From positions 47,682,841 through 47,746,840 of the forward strand of contig CM051513.1 in NCBI GenBank assembly GCA_028015205.1: a stretch of 64,000 nucleotides of DNA, read 5' to 3'. Under the pieces are notes generated by a model, which worked only from the letters and a program-made list of their open reading frames with translations, had not been told where the DNA came from and did not search any database. Shown here in pieces: positions 45,501 to 56,512 of this stretch; the stretch's first letter is position 1, and each line of letters opens with the position of its first letter. The DNA is from Mytilisepta virgata (taxonomy: Eukaryota > Mollusca > Bivalvia > Mytilida > Mytilidae). The translations under genes were made by a program, and so were the position numbers.

Positions 45501-48500
45501 TTCAAACTATAATGATTGAATAAAATTTATGATAAATGTAAATTGAATATTTATAAGAATTTAATTGCAAAGTTCAAATATGAACCTACTTTTTAAGAAA
45601 TAATATCAAAGTCACATGACCAACCGTCCTTCTCCTTAACCACACCATGCATAAAATATTAATTGGTTATTTTCTATTAAAGTTATGGAAATCTTTCAGA
45701 AATCACCAACACAATTCAAATTTTAATATAGGTGCCTTCGACCCCTTCATACAATCAATTCTAAAATAGCCCTTATGGAATTTTGGTCTAGTTTGAGATA
45801 CTCAGAACTCTCTTTCTCCTAAACACATTTGAGTCTTTAATTTGGGGTATCTTCTTAAACAGAATCATTATTAGACCATTTACAATAATATCTAAATACT
45901 TGATTACTCACTTTCTCTTTCAAAAAGTTTAAATAAACTGACTTGTTCATTCAAATTTGACATAATGCATAGAAATAATTGTTCACCTTTTAGTTTTCAC
46001 CAATGAAGGACTTCCAAAATTTAATGTACCACCAAACAGCTTCTCTAGCATATACTCATTTTCTTTCCTGGCTGTTGAAGCCTTTGTTTCATATGAAAGG
46101 TTTTTCTGAAAAAAATTGAAGTAGTTGTATTATCATAAGATATTTCAAATACTAATGGCAGATTTCCTGGATCATTAACCCTTTCTACAATATAGTCCCT
46201 GCTGGAAGCCACACTGGCATGATGGCTTCCCTGACTGGATGGCAGACAACTTAGGACTCTCATTTTGTAGCCTTACCATGCATATTTCTTGACCCTTTCC
46301 CTTTTTAGCTCACCTGGACCAAAGGTCCATGTGAGCTTTTACCATCACTTGGCGTCCGTCGTCGTCGTCGTCGTCGTCGTCGTCTGTCGTCGTCGTCTGT
46401 TAACAATTTTTCAAACGTTAACTTGTGCGACATAATAAGTCCAATTGCAACCAAACTTGGTACATTTGTTTAGTGGCATTATGTGTACAAAAATATCGTT
46501 CGGATTTTTGATTCGTAAAAAAACATGGCCGCCATGGCTAAAAATAGAACATAGGGGTAAATTGCAGTTTTTTGCAAATAACTCAAAAACCATAACAGAT
46601 ATCAAAATTCTGGCATAGGGTAAAAGTGTTCAGCACCTCAAGATCTACCTGCCCTGAAATTTTGAAGAAGATCCAACGACCCATGTAGGAGTTATTGCCC
46701 TTTTTCTGCATTTTTTCCAAATTTTGCACTTATTAAGCTCAATATCTTGGATACTATAAAGGAAATTTGAAAAATTTGTAACAGGATCGAAGTTGTAGGT
46801 TCATTCCTTTTAGGAGTTATTCCCCTTAGATCATCAAAATTGACCATTTTTGCAGTCTTTATTCATTGTAATAAAATCGTTAACTCCTCTTACACCATAA
46901 GTTTAATTGCAACCAAACTTAGTGTAGTTGTTCCTTGGCATGAGTACTACTAAACTATCGTTTGGATTTTTGATTTGTCAAAAAACATGGCTGCCATGGC
47001 TAAAAATAGAACATAGGGGTAAATTGCAGTTTTTTGCAAATAACTCAAAAATGGTGACAGATATCAAAATTCTGATGGGAAGCTAAAGTGTTCAACACCT
47101 CAAGATCTACCTGCTTTGAAATTTTGAAGAAGATGTAACCACCCATGTAGGAGTTATTGCCCTTTTTCTTGATTTTTTTTTGAAATTTGTACTTATTAAG
47201 TTGTTGTCAATAGAGAAAAGCTGTTGTTTGCTTAAACAATCAGCTCATTGAGCTCTACAAAAGTCTGAATTGGGTCGAAGTTGTCAGATGATCCATTATA
47301 GGGGTAATAGCTCATGAAAGACTCCCTTAAAGCTTAAGGACCAGGTGAGCGATTCAGGCTCCTGGGAGCCTCTTGTTATTATAATCATTTCTAACAACAT
47401 TGATACCCCTTTTAAGTATATATTCTGTTTCAGAGTAAAAATAAGAATTTGTGTACTAATTGTATACTAGCTATGGAAAACCCATTTGTCATCACCTGAA
47501 GGATTTTACCTGAATAAATGAAAACTCAGGTGATGACAAAATGGTATACCGGTACATTGTAGTGTACTATGGTATTCAATACGACTGGGATTGTTTGATG
47601 ACGGAACAAATGCAAGTTTTGGAATAGGAGTTTCAACACCTGTTGCTGTAGGAATATCAGTATATTCTGCATTCTTCAATTGCAATAATTATATGTTAAT
47701 GATCCAAGAAATCCGCCATAAGTTGTTACATGGTACATCAGAGTTTGTGAAACCTTTTTTTCTGCTGTCCTTCATAGGACTAACAGATGCAAATATTTCG
47801 TCAGTCCCACTGAAAATTTGACGGCCCCATGTAATTTGTCTTATGTCAAATATATCAAATATTAGTATACTTCCTGTAAAATGTTCTTTTATAGTTAAGA
47901 TACTTTAATTTGGCATAGAATTTTAATGAATTATTTCAGGATTTTTTTTCTATCTTCCCATTGTATTTACCAGCTGTCCTTAATAGTGTTGGAATGATAT
48001 GTCAATCAAAGTTGGTGTTACTTGAGAAGGTGGAGCTAATCTTTCATAGTCATTACAGCTGTCCTTAATAGTGTTGGATTGATATGTCAATCAAAACCAG
48101 TGTCACATGAGAAGGCGGAGCTAATCTTTAATGGAAGACTATTGAAGATTTTCATTAAGATTTTTTTTTACTTAAATTTAAAAACAAAAGTTTTTAATAA
48201 AATTTATACTCATTTTAAAGATATTATTGACAGTCAGTATAATAATATGAATAATTATGTTTTTAGCATTGACTATGGAAAATAGTAGCCTCGGTTGAAG
48301 ACATAGTGCACCCCCTTTCGGGTCATGCATTATGTCTTCAACCTTGGCTACTATTTTCACATCGTCAATGCTAAACACATTATTATATAAATAAAAAACT
48401 ACGAAAATCAAGTTTGCTGCAAATTATGGAAATGGACCTTGAAAATCACACTCACGATACATAAACTACATCAATGGCCTAAGACCTATTGCAAATCTTA

Positions 48501-51500
48501 CTATTTTGCAGTAAAGAAATGGTCTCTTCAAAGCAAAACTTGACCTATCCCATTCCCCTCAGTACTGGGTATAGGAATTTAATTAAGTTAGTGGACAAAA
48601 CAAATTTTCAACAGACATCATGGACATAGGACAACAATTAACTTGAACATCATGGATTTTTCTAGCATTCCCTAATGAAATTTATTTCAAAATCATGCAA
48701 AATTTACAAAATTGTCAGTTTGACCCCCTAATTTTGATTCCCAAATTGTCATTTTGTTAATTAATTTTTCCCAAAACACCTAAAAATGTCCCAGGGTCCT
48801 TTTTCCAAAATACCCATATTAACCCATGCCCATGATAATGTTTGAAAGCATAAAGAAATTGAAAAGTAAAATAAGACATGGCACTTACGGAGTTGTCAGT
48901 TTCTACGTCGTCAGAGTTAGTTTCTACGTCATCAGAGTTAGAGTCAATATCAGGCTTGTTTGCTGTTAAGGATGCTGCTTTCTGTTAAACATACATATTT
49001 GTAATTGAATTAATCATCACTTATCAATGTTGGATGTATACATGATTTTAAGATTGCATTTCTAAATATGTGATTTCTGTATTAATCCAAAGCATTTATC
49101 ATTTATTCAGATATCATGTCTTATCCTGCAATGGTTGTGTTTGCCACAAACCCCAAATTCACTAGCAACCTACCTTTTGTGCCAAGGAACATTATGTTAA
49201 ATATCATAATGATCTGTCATCTAGAACTAAAGAATATTCATCAAAAATTGATTTGTCAACAGACGCCGACGACTGCGCCATACCATAATACGACCCCCTT
49301 TTTTTTACAATTTTTACGCCTATAGAATTGAAAGTTCGTATTTTGAAATGTCTTGCATTAGAATAGATATAACAGTATTGTATTTGAAGAGTTGTTGTCG
49401 TCAATTGGGGATTTGACGGTCGCCAGGTAAAACTTCATTTGCGACCGTCAAATCCCCAATTGACGGCGCCAACTCTTCAAATATGTTATTTCTTAATTAT
49501 CAAACTTTTGTGCATTTTAAGAATCATAAAACAGAAGCTAGAGGCTCTGTGTAGCCCAGAGATTAATAAATCTGTCGGTCTTGTCAGTCTTGCGCCGACG
49601 TAAATCCTTTTGGACTGACAACTCTTTTTCTCTGTCGGCCCAGATGACCGACAGACTTTTGGCAGGCGTGTTACCCGAAAATGCGTTGTTTAAAGGGACA
49701 TAAATATCACAGAAATTTCATAAGAAATATATTTGCTTACATCAATGGCAAAACTCATTCCTCTGGCAAGCTCTTTCATGTAGTTTATTTGATGTTCCTT
49801 TGTTAACTTCAGATTCTGCTTCTCTGTTAAAAAAAAAAACGACTGTTAAACACGATTTCTATTGAAAATGTAGACCTATTGACATTCTTCCATTTATTAT
49901 TTTTCTTTTCCGCCATTCTTTAGCATCAAATGGAAAAAAGGTTTTGCGACATATCATTGCTATACTTGGTATATGTTATCAGGCATACAAGTACTTTTTG
50001 CAGTTGACACAATTAATGGTTGCAATAAGTTCAATATAGAAAATAAATTCAATTGTAAGAGTTTTCACATGATCCAAGACAAAGATAAATGTAAAGACCT
50101 GACCAATTGTGTTTTACTAAGTTCCAATTTTTTTTTAATTAATCCCCAGTTTTTTTTTAGTGGGTAGGAAGTGCCTGCCCGCAGTCTTCAATTTTCTTTA
50201 TGTGTTGTTTGCAATACCCCATCCCCTTTGCAAACAAAGTTTAGGTGCCAGGGGGTATATATAAATAAAGGAAAACAATTCTAAACTAAAGGAACAGCAC
50301 CCTAACAGCTATATTTGTACGTTACAAAGAGGCCTTTATAGCAGTCAGGGAAACATTTGCAATTTCACTTGCTGCAGTGTAATTTCATGAAATTAAGGGA
50401 GATAAATGCTACACTTAGATAAGTGTTCAAAAAAAATTACTGGTAGAGGTAATTTAAAAAAATCACTTATTTTAGTAGTTCCCAGACAGTATATATAGAT
50501 GACTTAGTAATATTGTTGACAATTAAGGATGAATAAAATTCAACTTGCCTTTTTCTTTTAATTTGGCAGCCAAACCTCTAACTGTACCACTTTTTTTTTT
50601 GCAACAGCACCTTTCAAAATATAATTATTGCACTTTATGTTCCACTTTTTTACATTCAATCATTCATCTTTAGTTTTCTGTGTTGTCTTGTTAACTACAA
50701 TGTTTTTTTAGTTCTGCCTACATCGTTGATGTTTTGTTATACGGATTTGTCAATGTCGTTGTCTGATTACAAATATATTAAAATCTAATAATATAAGTTC
50801 AAACTTTCACATTCGGTAATGTTTGAGGGTTACAGAATTAACATGTACCGATGGATTTGTATTGGTTATGTCTAAGGGTTAGAAAATGACAATAACCAAT
50901 CACCAATTTATCAGATCTATCATCACCATATTATTGCTGACTGTGTTGATTATTCTTTCCAGGGTCTTTTTCACCTTTAATTAATATCTTTCAATTATGA
51001 CAAATGAAAATATATATGTTTGTTTCCTATTTCCAAGGCAAAATAATCAAGGTTGGTTAATCCTCAAATACAATACTGTCATCTCCTAAATAACTCTATT
51101 CAATTACCATGTCTAATGAATTCAGTGTCAAACTGTCAACTCCTTTTGCTCTACATTGAGAGAACGTTTATGTCCCACAACGTCATCAAAGATGTCAATA
51201 ATAAAAGAACTTTTCTGGAAAAGCAATACAGAAAGAATAATATGAATCTTGCGTATTAGGCAAAATGAAACGTGTCCTGTTTTTGAGGCAAAACTGTTCA
51301 GCATTTCAATGGCTACATTTCACTTATGAAGTAATTTGACATTGACATTCACGTCTCCCCCAGATTACATATTGTCCTTTGAAAAACACTACATTAGTAG
51401 CTGAATTATATTTTATAGTAATACTAACTTTAATAGAAGTTCTATTGCAACAATCCTGAAAAGTTTGGTTGCAATCGGATCAAAGATGTAGGAGAAGCGG

Positions 51501-52128
51501 CGCCCACAAACTTAATGTAGAAAAACTTTAAGTATGAAGGGCATTACTCTGTGAAATTTCTGAAGAATACTTTGATATTATTGGATTTATATGGTCAGGT
51601 TGTGACAGGTGTATATTAAAGTGAATGATTACAGGCTACAGGGAGCCTCTAGTTTCATTTACCTTTATTTCCTATGCTCTTTGTAACTTTCTCCTTCTTT
51701 GCACCACCTTCGTCATTTTGTTGAGTATTCTTTCCAGGGTCTTTTTCACCTTTAATTAAATTAATATCTTTGATTTATGACAAATGAAAATATCTTGTTT
51801 GTTTCCTATTTCCAAGACAAAATAATCAAGGTCGGTAAATCATCGATTACAATACTGTTATCTCCTAAATAACTCTTGATAAATTACCATGTTTCATGGA
51901 TTCAGTGTCAGCCCAGTACTTGTACTTTGGTACAAAGACTAAAGGGATTATGATATTTTATTTAAATTTTAAAGTTTTGAATTTCAAATTTTTATGAAGC
52001 TAAGGAGCATCTCCTACTTGCAAAGCTCCGTCCTTTGTTGGTTTTGCCTTGTCAAATGTTACCCTTTTTCGGTTCCTTGTGCTCTACATCATTTTGAGTA
52101 TATTTGTTTGGTTTTCCAATGTTTTGAC
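40919..52128 (-). CDS. BEN-domain gene, at least 11 exons (5' end not found)
   Basis: Minus-strand exons: 52128-52063, 51749-51663, 50581-50549, 49823-49741, 48981-48889, 46105-45987, 44549-44405, 43841-43757, 43265-43195, 42510-42324, 41058-40919. All reading phases agree across the ten junctions. Donors are GT except one GC (AAAAAG|GCAAGT at 50548). The product begins with Lys/Asn/Gln-rich repeats, then a coiled-coil-like stretch (KEHQINYMKELARGMSF), an acidic exon, a Cys pair (EQCTAENCPYKLKYEALKMKLE) and a C-terminal BEN domain. BEN domains bind DNA or mediate protein contacts in transcriptional repression. The start exon was not identified; the first exon needs a phase-1 donor upstream. 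An AATAAA (tttatt near 40560) follows the stop. Confidence 0.7.
41355..41452. mobile_element. MITE-like inverted repeat (98 bp) 3' of the BEN penultimate exon
   Basis: gggggtagtttcacaaagct pairs with agctttgtgaaactaccccc; the middle has 'cttaggac' in both orientations. It sits in the last intron. Confidence 0.75.
41541..41942. mobile_element. MITE with TTAAGGATnTTnGC ends
   Basis: tttaaggatgttcgctagtc at the left and gaccagcaaatatccttaa at the right are imperfect inverted repeats; 'gaggagttc' type segments occur inside. In the last intron. Confidence 0.55.
42434..42469. repeat. Perfect 15-bp inverted repeat inside the BEN exon
   Basis: gtgtcaactccagtc (42434-42448) and gactggagttgacac (42455-42469) flank aataca. 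It lies in codons for CQLQSVLTGVDT. Confidence 0.9.
44015..44330 (+). mobile_element. AGCTCACCTGG-family fragment in BEN-gene intron
   Basis: Begins tttttagctcttggggcc and holds the internal 'gagaccacccagggacaatt' and 'agaggagaagattttta' segments of the family; right end absent. Confidence 0.5.
44405..44549 (-). CDS. Acidic exon of the BEN gene
   Basis: Encodes QKRKYEEDEDFDMSEEEEE followed by a Glu/Lys run and VEEESDMQ. Basic-then-acidic composition suggests a nuclear localisation patch next to an acidic tract. The (ttc)n look of the plus strand is this Glu run. Confidence 0.7.
46305..47385 (+). mobile_element. AGCTCACCTGG-family element, complete, with internal duplication
   Basis: tttttagctcacctggacca at the left and ctcctgggagcctcttgtta at the right mark full ends. 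A (gtc)n tract lies at 46358-46402. A block of about 460 bp starting near 46420 is repeated from 46880 ('aattgcaaccaaactt' and 'aaaaatagaacataggggta' occur in both). It lies in a BEN-gene intron. Confidence 0.75.
47483..47543. repeat. Inverted repeat
   Basis: catttgtcatcacctga pairs with tcaggtgatgacaaaatg across about 26 bases. Confidence 0.7.
47971..48132. repeat. 85-bp tandem duplication
   Basis: cagctgtccttaatagtgtt starts at 47971 and again at 48056; both units continue with gatatgtcaatcaaa and ggcggagctaatctt or a close variant. Confidence 0.85.
48239..48389. mobile_element. Foldback element with ~65-bp arms
   Basis: tagcattgactatgg, aaaatagtagcc and ggttgaagacat on the left pair with their complements on the right around a loop ccccctttcgggtca. 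Arms about 48239-48309 and 48327-48389. Confidence 0.75.
49371..49488. mobile_element. ACAGTATTGTATTTGAAGA palindrome, copy A
   Basis: acagtattgtatttgaagag, then tcaattggggatttgacggt, pairs with accgtcaaatccccaattga and ctcttcaaatatgtt. Same end sequence as 55050-55169. Confidence 0.75.
50939..51131. repeat. Segmental duplicate of 51719-51911
   Basis: Both begin gtattctttccagggtct or a one-base variant and share ctttttcacctttaatta, gtttgtttcctatttccaag and ttaccatgt...attcagtgtca. The copy at 51719 contains the 5' part of a BEN-gene exon; the copy here keeps only a remnant of that exon. Confidence 0.7.
51445..51655 (+). mobile_element. AGCTCACCTGG-family 3' fragment
   Basis: aaaagtttggttgcaatcgg to cagggagcctctagtttc: the right end of the family. 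It abuts the exon 51749-51663 and provides the intronic bases next to its donor. Confidence 0.5.
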
Positions 52129-53322
52129 CTGAAGGATTACCGAAGAGATTTTAGTAATATCTAGTGTCGAAGTTGTCACACTACTGTAGATTCAGCAATT
52201 AGCAGTGTCACTTTATTAATGCGATTCTTTGTAAAATGACAGAAATGCATAAGCAAGGAGATACAGAATGGGAATTATAATTAATGTGACGTACAGTCTG
52301 TTGCATTATTCCCATTAATAAAAAAGTTTGCATTAATTTCTGAATTTACAGTAAATAAATAACAAAATACTGAGTATATGAATAAAACAGAAAACCATTA
52401 AACTTATAAAAACAATAATGAATAAAAGTTTATGATAAGAATCAAAATTCTGGTTTACAGTAAAACTTGAAACCCAGCTGTGAATGTATAAGCTTACATT
52501 CCTGGCTTAGGAAAAGCAGATAAGAATCACACTCTTAAAAACACATACAATTCAGAGATTACGAAGTCACGTTTGTGATTCAAAACACCATTAGTGAACA
52601 TTTCTTCTATTATTTTAGCTGTTCCCACGTGTTTGTCAACATTTGTTTGTAACAAAACGTACATTTGTTTACAATGAAGATAACACCACAGACGCAGTAT
52701 TAACAATAAAGCCAAAGTCGGAAACATGTGCTTCAGTGGTTGTTTGTAACTAAATACACATAAAAGTGAAATTATAAAATGCTTTACATCATAATATACA
52801 AGATTTTTTTTTTTTTAGGTCTCGGACAGGGTTATAGTCTAATATAAGCAGGATATTTATCATAAATATATAGCTTCTTGGGAGTGGATTATCAGATTTC
52901 TCCTATTGAGATAGTTAAATTACGGATTTTTAAGCACACCCTTTAGCGATTGATTAAAATTCTACAATTTACAAGTATTGATATGGGAGAAATCTGATAA
53001 TTCACAAGTAAAATTGTAAGACTTTGTTTCTCTTATTTTCAAAAACTATTAGAAATTTTATGATTTGTGAACAAGTCGCAGGACATCACTGTTTTTGTTT
53101 GTGCTTTTACGTCAAAATTTATTTTGAACAATTAATATGACAGAATAAAAAAAGTCACTAGTGAGATTGTCAATCTCCACGAATCGTCGAAAGACAGTAA
53201 AATGGGCTGAAAATTCCCTTCTGCATCTCAGGGGAATATTACTAAACATCCAGTGTGTATCAGACTATATCCCCTGTATGAAACCAAAATAATGTTATAT
53301 TATACTTTTGTTCTCCTTTTAG
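52129..53322. other. Region between BEN gene and next gene
   Basis: The missing BEN-gene start should lie here or upstream. A minus-strand frame at 52727-52527 has ATG and a hydrophobic start but no matching phase-1 donor, so it is not included. A T-run lies at 52806-52818. Confidence 0.4.
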
Positions 53323-53872
53323 GCGATGCATGGAAACCATAGACACAGACATTATTGCGGTTGGCACACAGTCTGTCATTGATAAATTTAATACAAGACT
53401 TGTGTTGGCGTGCATAGAAGAAGTTTTCCCACATTTTAATGGAGATATTGCTCAATTTAATAGATTGCTATTACATGGACAGATGATTCACAGTTTATCA
53501 TATCACAGAGTGGAACAGAGAAATAGTTTCACAGTTGAATACAGTTCGGACAAGTTTGGCCAAATAATTTCTTATTACAAATTCTCAGGAGGTTGTTTAT
53601 GTCCATTTTCTGCAATTCAGTGTGTATGTGGTAAGAAGACAGCATTTTTTGCAGCTATTGCAATCCTTCCAGTTCTTCATATATCTTTTGTGAAAGATAC
53701 TCTGACAGGTCTCAAAATGAACCATGCAAGATGTGTGGAAAAGGTAAAAGAGGAAAAGATTGAACTTGTGCCAGTCAGCGATATTAAAGGGAAAGTTTTG
53801 TATGCTGACTTTGATGGAAATAAGAACTTTGCAGTAATTACAAAATTTCCAAACAATATTGAAAAAGATTAA
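53323..53872 (+). CDS. Terminal exon, C-terminal module of a transposon-related protein
   Basis: Acceptor tgttctccttttag precedes a frame open for about 183 codons to TAA at 53870. The first in-frame Met is at 53330; the exon may continue an upstream one in phase 2. The sequence RVEQRNSFTVEY ... KFGQIISYYKF ... ELVPVSDIKGKVLYADF ... FAVITKFPN resembles a beta-rich C-terminal module that I associate with hypothetical, transposon-linked proteins of invertebrates and fish. No catalytic residues were recognised. Upstream exons were not found. The gene is divergent from the BEN gene and about 1.2 kb from its first known exon. Confidence 0.45.
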
Positions 53873-53884
53873 GTACCAGTCTCA

Positions 53885-54459
53885 CTTAAGGTAGTTAGGG
53901 GTATAGACAAAAAATGAGAAAAGTTTCTCATATTTTGTAGGTTGCGAAACCTTGTTGTGTGGGTATTGAAAAAATGCAACAAAAATGGGGGGTACCCGAC
54001 CATCCAAGAAAATTATCGCCTTCTGATACATGGAGCCTGATTTGCTATTTTAACAATGAATATATATAGAAAATGGCCATTATAGTCTCTTTGTCTTAAT
54101 ATTCACAGCAAAAAAATGAGGGGTATTTTTGTTATTTTGTGACTGAAAAGCCCTATGTATCTACTTTATAAAACATGAAGAAAAAAAAATTAGGGTTGAC
54201 CGGCCACATTTTTCAATAAATTGAGAAAATGTGATTTTTCCCTGTTATATCTTTGTAAATTATCTCATCTTAATAAGATAAGGATTTTTGAATGCAACTT
54301 AAATTGGGCATTCTAATTCAATGAAGATTCCTTATTTTATCTAATTTATTATCTATAAACCATACCTAATCATTTTGACAACTGTTGTATAGTGATTTCC
54401 AATTTTATGTCAGATGCGCAAAATGGATGCTCAGTTTTATACCCCCGAACTACCTTAAG
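53885..54459. mobile_element. MITE with CTTAAGGTAGTT ends (575 bp)
   Basis: cttaaggtagttaggggtat and atacccccgaactaccttaag are terminal inverted repeats with about 20 matching positions. It starts only 13 bp after the stop codon of the preceding exon. Confidence 0.8.
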
Positions 54460-55049
54460 AATCATGCAGAAGGTGATTCATGGTCCAAAAAAAACACACA
54501 ACTTTCTCAGTGAATTTGCATTGGTTACCGCGTACAATCACAATAATAATAGTGGTTTGCTTGGTTTTGTCCGGTCTTTTGAGAAATAAATTACATAGAA
54601 AGCACTGAAAAACGCCCAATAAAGGTAAAGAACTCTTACAAAAAAGAAAAATTCAGTGTCTTTCATTGAAAAGATTTTTCCTTTAATGCTTAATTTATGA
54701 TATGAAATGAATGTAATAATAAGCAATTTCTTAATTTCCTATTTTGTTTTAATTTTGCTATAAAGCCCATATCTGCTATCATTACAAGACAATGCAAATT
54801 GAATTCATTTACTTAAATGACAATAACTTTCAGGTAGATGAATTTACTGCTTGAAGACTCAAATTAGTTTTATATATTACATTCTATTATAACATTGTTT
54901 GTAACATGAATTTTGAATGAATGACATAAAAAAACTCATGGCATCATAATTGATGCCACGAGATGTTAGCGCAAGTGCAGACATCAACGCATCATGTTTA
55001 AAATGGATGTTTTAAAGCTGTTTTGTTTAGTTTCATTACAATGAAAAAA
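54460..55049. other. A+T-rich spacer
   Basis: No gene recognised. AATAAA near 54586 on the plus strand could end the transcript of the 53.3-kb exon. Confidence 0.35.
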
Positions 55050-55169
55050 ACAGTATTGTATTTGAAGATTTACCAGCAACAATTTTTGATTTGATGGTTG
55101 CCGGTAAACTAAATTTCCTACCATCAAATCACCAATTTATGCTGGGAAATCTTCAAATACAATACTGTT
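55050..55169. mobile_element. ACAGTATTGTATTTGAAGA palindrome, copy B
   Basis: acagtattgtatttgaagat pairs with atcttcaaatacaatactgt; inner tttgatttgatggt pairs with accatcaaatcacc. The right flank, tatctcctaaat, is also found at 51075-51090 and 51858-51873 next to partial ends of this family. Confidence 0.8.
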
Positions 55170-55371
55170 ATCTCCTAAATATCAAGGACAAAATCCAACA
55201 TTGAAGATTTTTTGCAACACTCATAAGGTGTGCCTTCCATTTGTGTAACGATAAATGTGATTGACTGAAAAATAATTTGTACATGTCATATTTTGATAAA
55301 AAGAGTCAACTTAAGGATCAAGTCTAAATAAAAGTTATCTTTACACATGTGTATTAGTATTCTTTGTTCCC

Positions 55372-55640
55372 AGACTTTTTAAAAGATAATCTGGAATGAT
55401 AGCTTATTGCCCAGACTACACACAGACTTCTGAAATAATTACCAGACAAAAACCGGAATGAGAATTTATTGCCCAGACTACACCCAGACTTCTCAAATAA
55501 TAACCAGACCAAAACCGGAATGAAAATTTATTGCCCAGACTACACCCAGACTTTTAAAATAATACCCAGACCAAAACCGGAATGAGAACTTATTGCCCAG
55601 ACTACACCCAGAACAAAACCGGAATGAAATTTGTCTGGCC
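55372..55640. repeat. ~62-bp tandem array of CCCAGACTACACCCAGAC units
   Basis: ggaatga recurs at 55393, 55455, 55518, 55580 and 55621. Units contain ttattgcccagactac, then accagac-caaaaccgg. The words match the foldback at 37795-38250, so the two are related elements. Confidence 0.8.
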
Positions 55641-55900
55641 AGACTGATCCCACACCTCACCCAGACCATAACCAGACACCATTTTATCTACCCAGACCAT
55701 TTCTGGACTACTTCCAGACCAAACCCAGACAAGTTCCGGACCAATCCCGGAAAAAAAGAATGGTAAGGGATTTCACTCAATATCGTTCGCTCGATAGGTT
55801 ATTAACAGCTAGATGGCGCTGAATTTATTCGAGTTGCTTTTTATTGCTGATAAAACATCATTACTGGTAACTACATGTATTTTTTTTATATAATGAGTCA

Positions 55901-56154
55901 CCCTATAGGGTCCTGGTCGTGGGTTTCGAATTTCGCATAACGGGAAAATTGCTGGTCAGTTTAAATGAGGGCTTTATTTACATATTTAGCAGTAATAGTT
56001 TGCAGAAAAAATTAGTGCCCAATAAACGTTATATATTATGTGTTTATTTTGACCGTCAATGTGTTGTTTATTCATGGATATCTTGTTTATTGCTCGCCAA
56101 GAGTGGGCCAGCTCGCCAAAAAATGCGAAACCCGCGACCAGGATCCTATAGGAT
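55901..56154. mobile_element. MITE with CCTATAGGnTCCTGGTCG ends
   Basis: cctatagggtcctggtcgtg followed by ggtttcg-atttcgc at the left; gcgaaacccgcgaccaggat and cctatagg at the right. Length about 254 bp. Confidence 0.8.
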
Positions 56155-56390
56155 GTGAGTGATACACTCATCCTATGAAAAACGAAAGTTTCATCTTTTC
56201 TTAATTTATATTTGAATCTTAATCTTAAGTGATACTTAAATAATTATTTGGGTTTCAAATGTCACTAAAACAGCATGTGTGACTGTGTCAGGGAAAATTT
56301 GTTGATAAGAAATGTGTAAAACAATACAATATCAGAAGAAAAACAATTATGCCTTTACAAAAGGGATCAATTTACTTGAGTAAATAATTT
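56155..56390. other. Spacer
   Basis: No feature recognised. Confidence 0.4.
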
Positions 56391-56512
56391 GTAATAGACA
56401 ATAGAAATAAACTTTCTTTATCTTATCTCCGAGTGCGTATGCACGAGGTTGTAAGATAAAGGAAGTAATACAATAGCCCCTCATCCATTGCATATCAGTT
56501 GTTTAATGTTTA
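56391..56512. mobile_element. Palindromic repeat, copy 2
   Basis: Relative of 37510-37625: tagaaataaacttt, tatcttatctccgagtg and gcccctcatccattgcatat occur in the same order. The right arm is shortened here. Confidence 0.65.

Noticed and set aside
52527..52727. Possible first exon of the BEN gene
   Set aside because: It starts with ATG but no donor of the required phase 1 follows in frame; a GTAAGC donor near 52493 is in a frame with an upstream stop.
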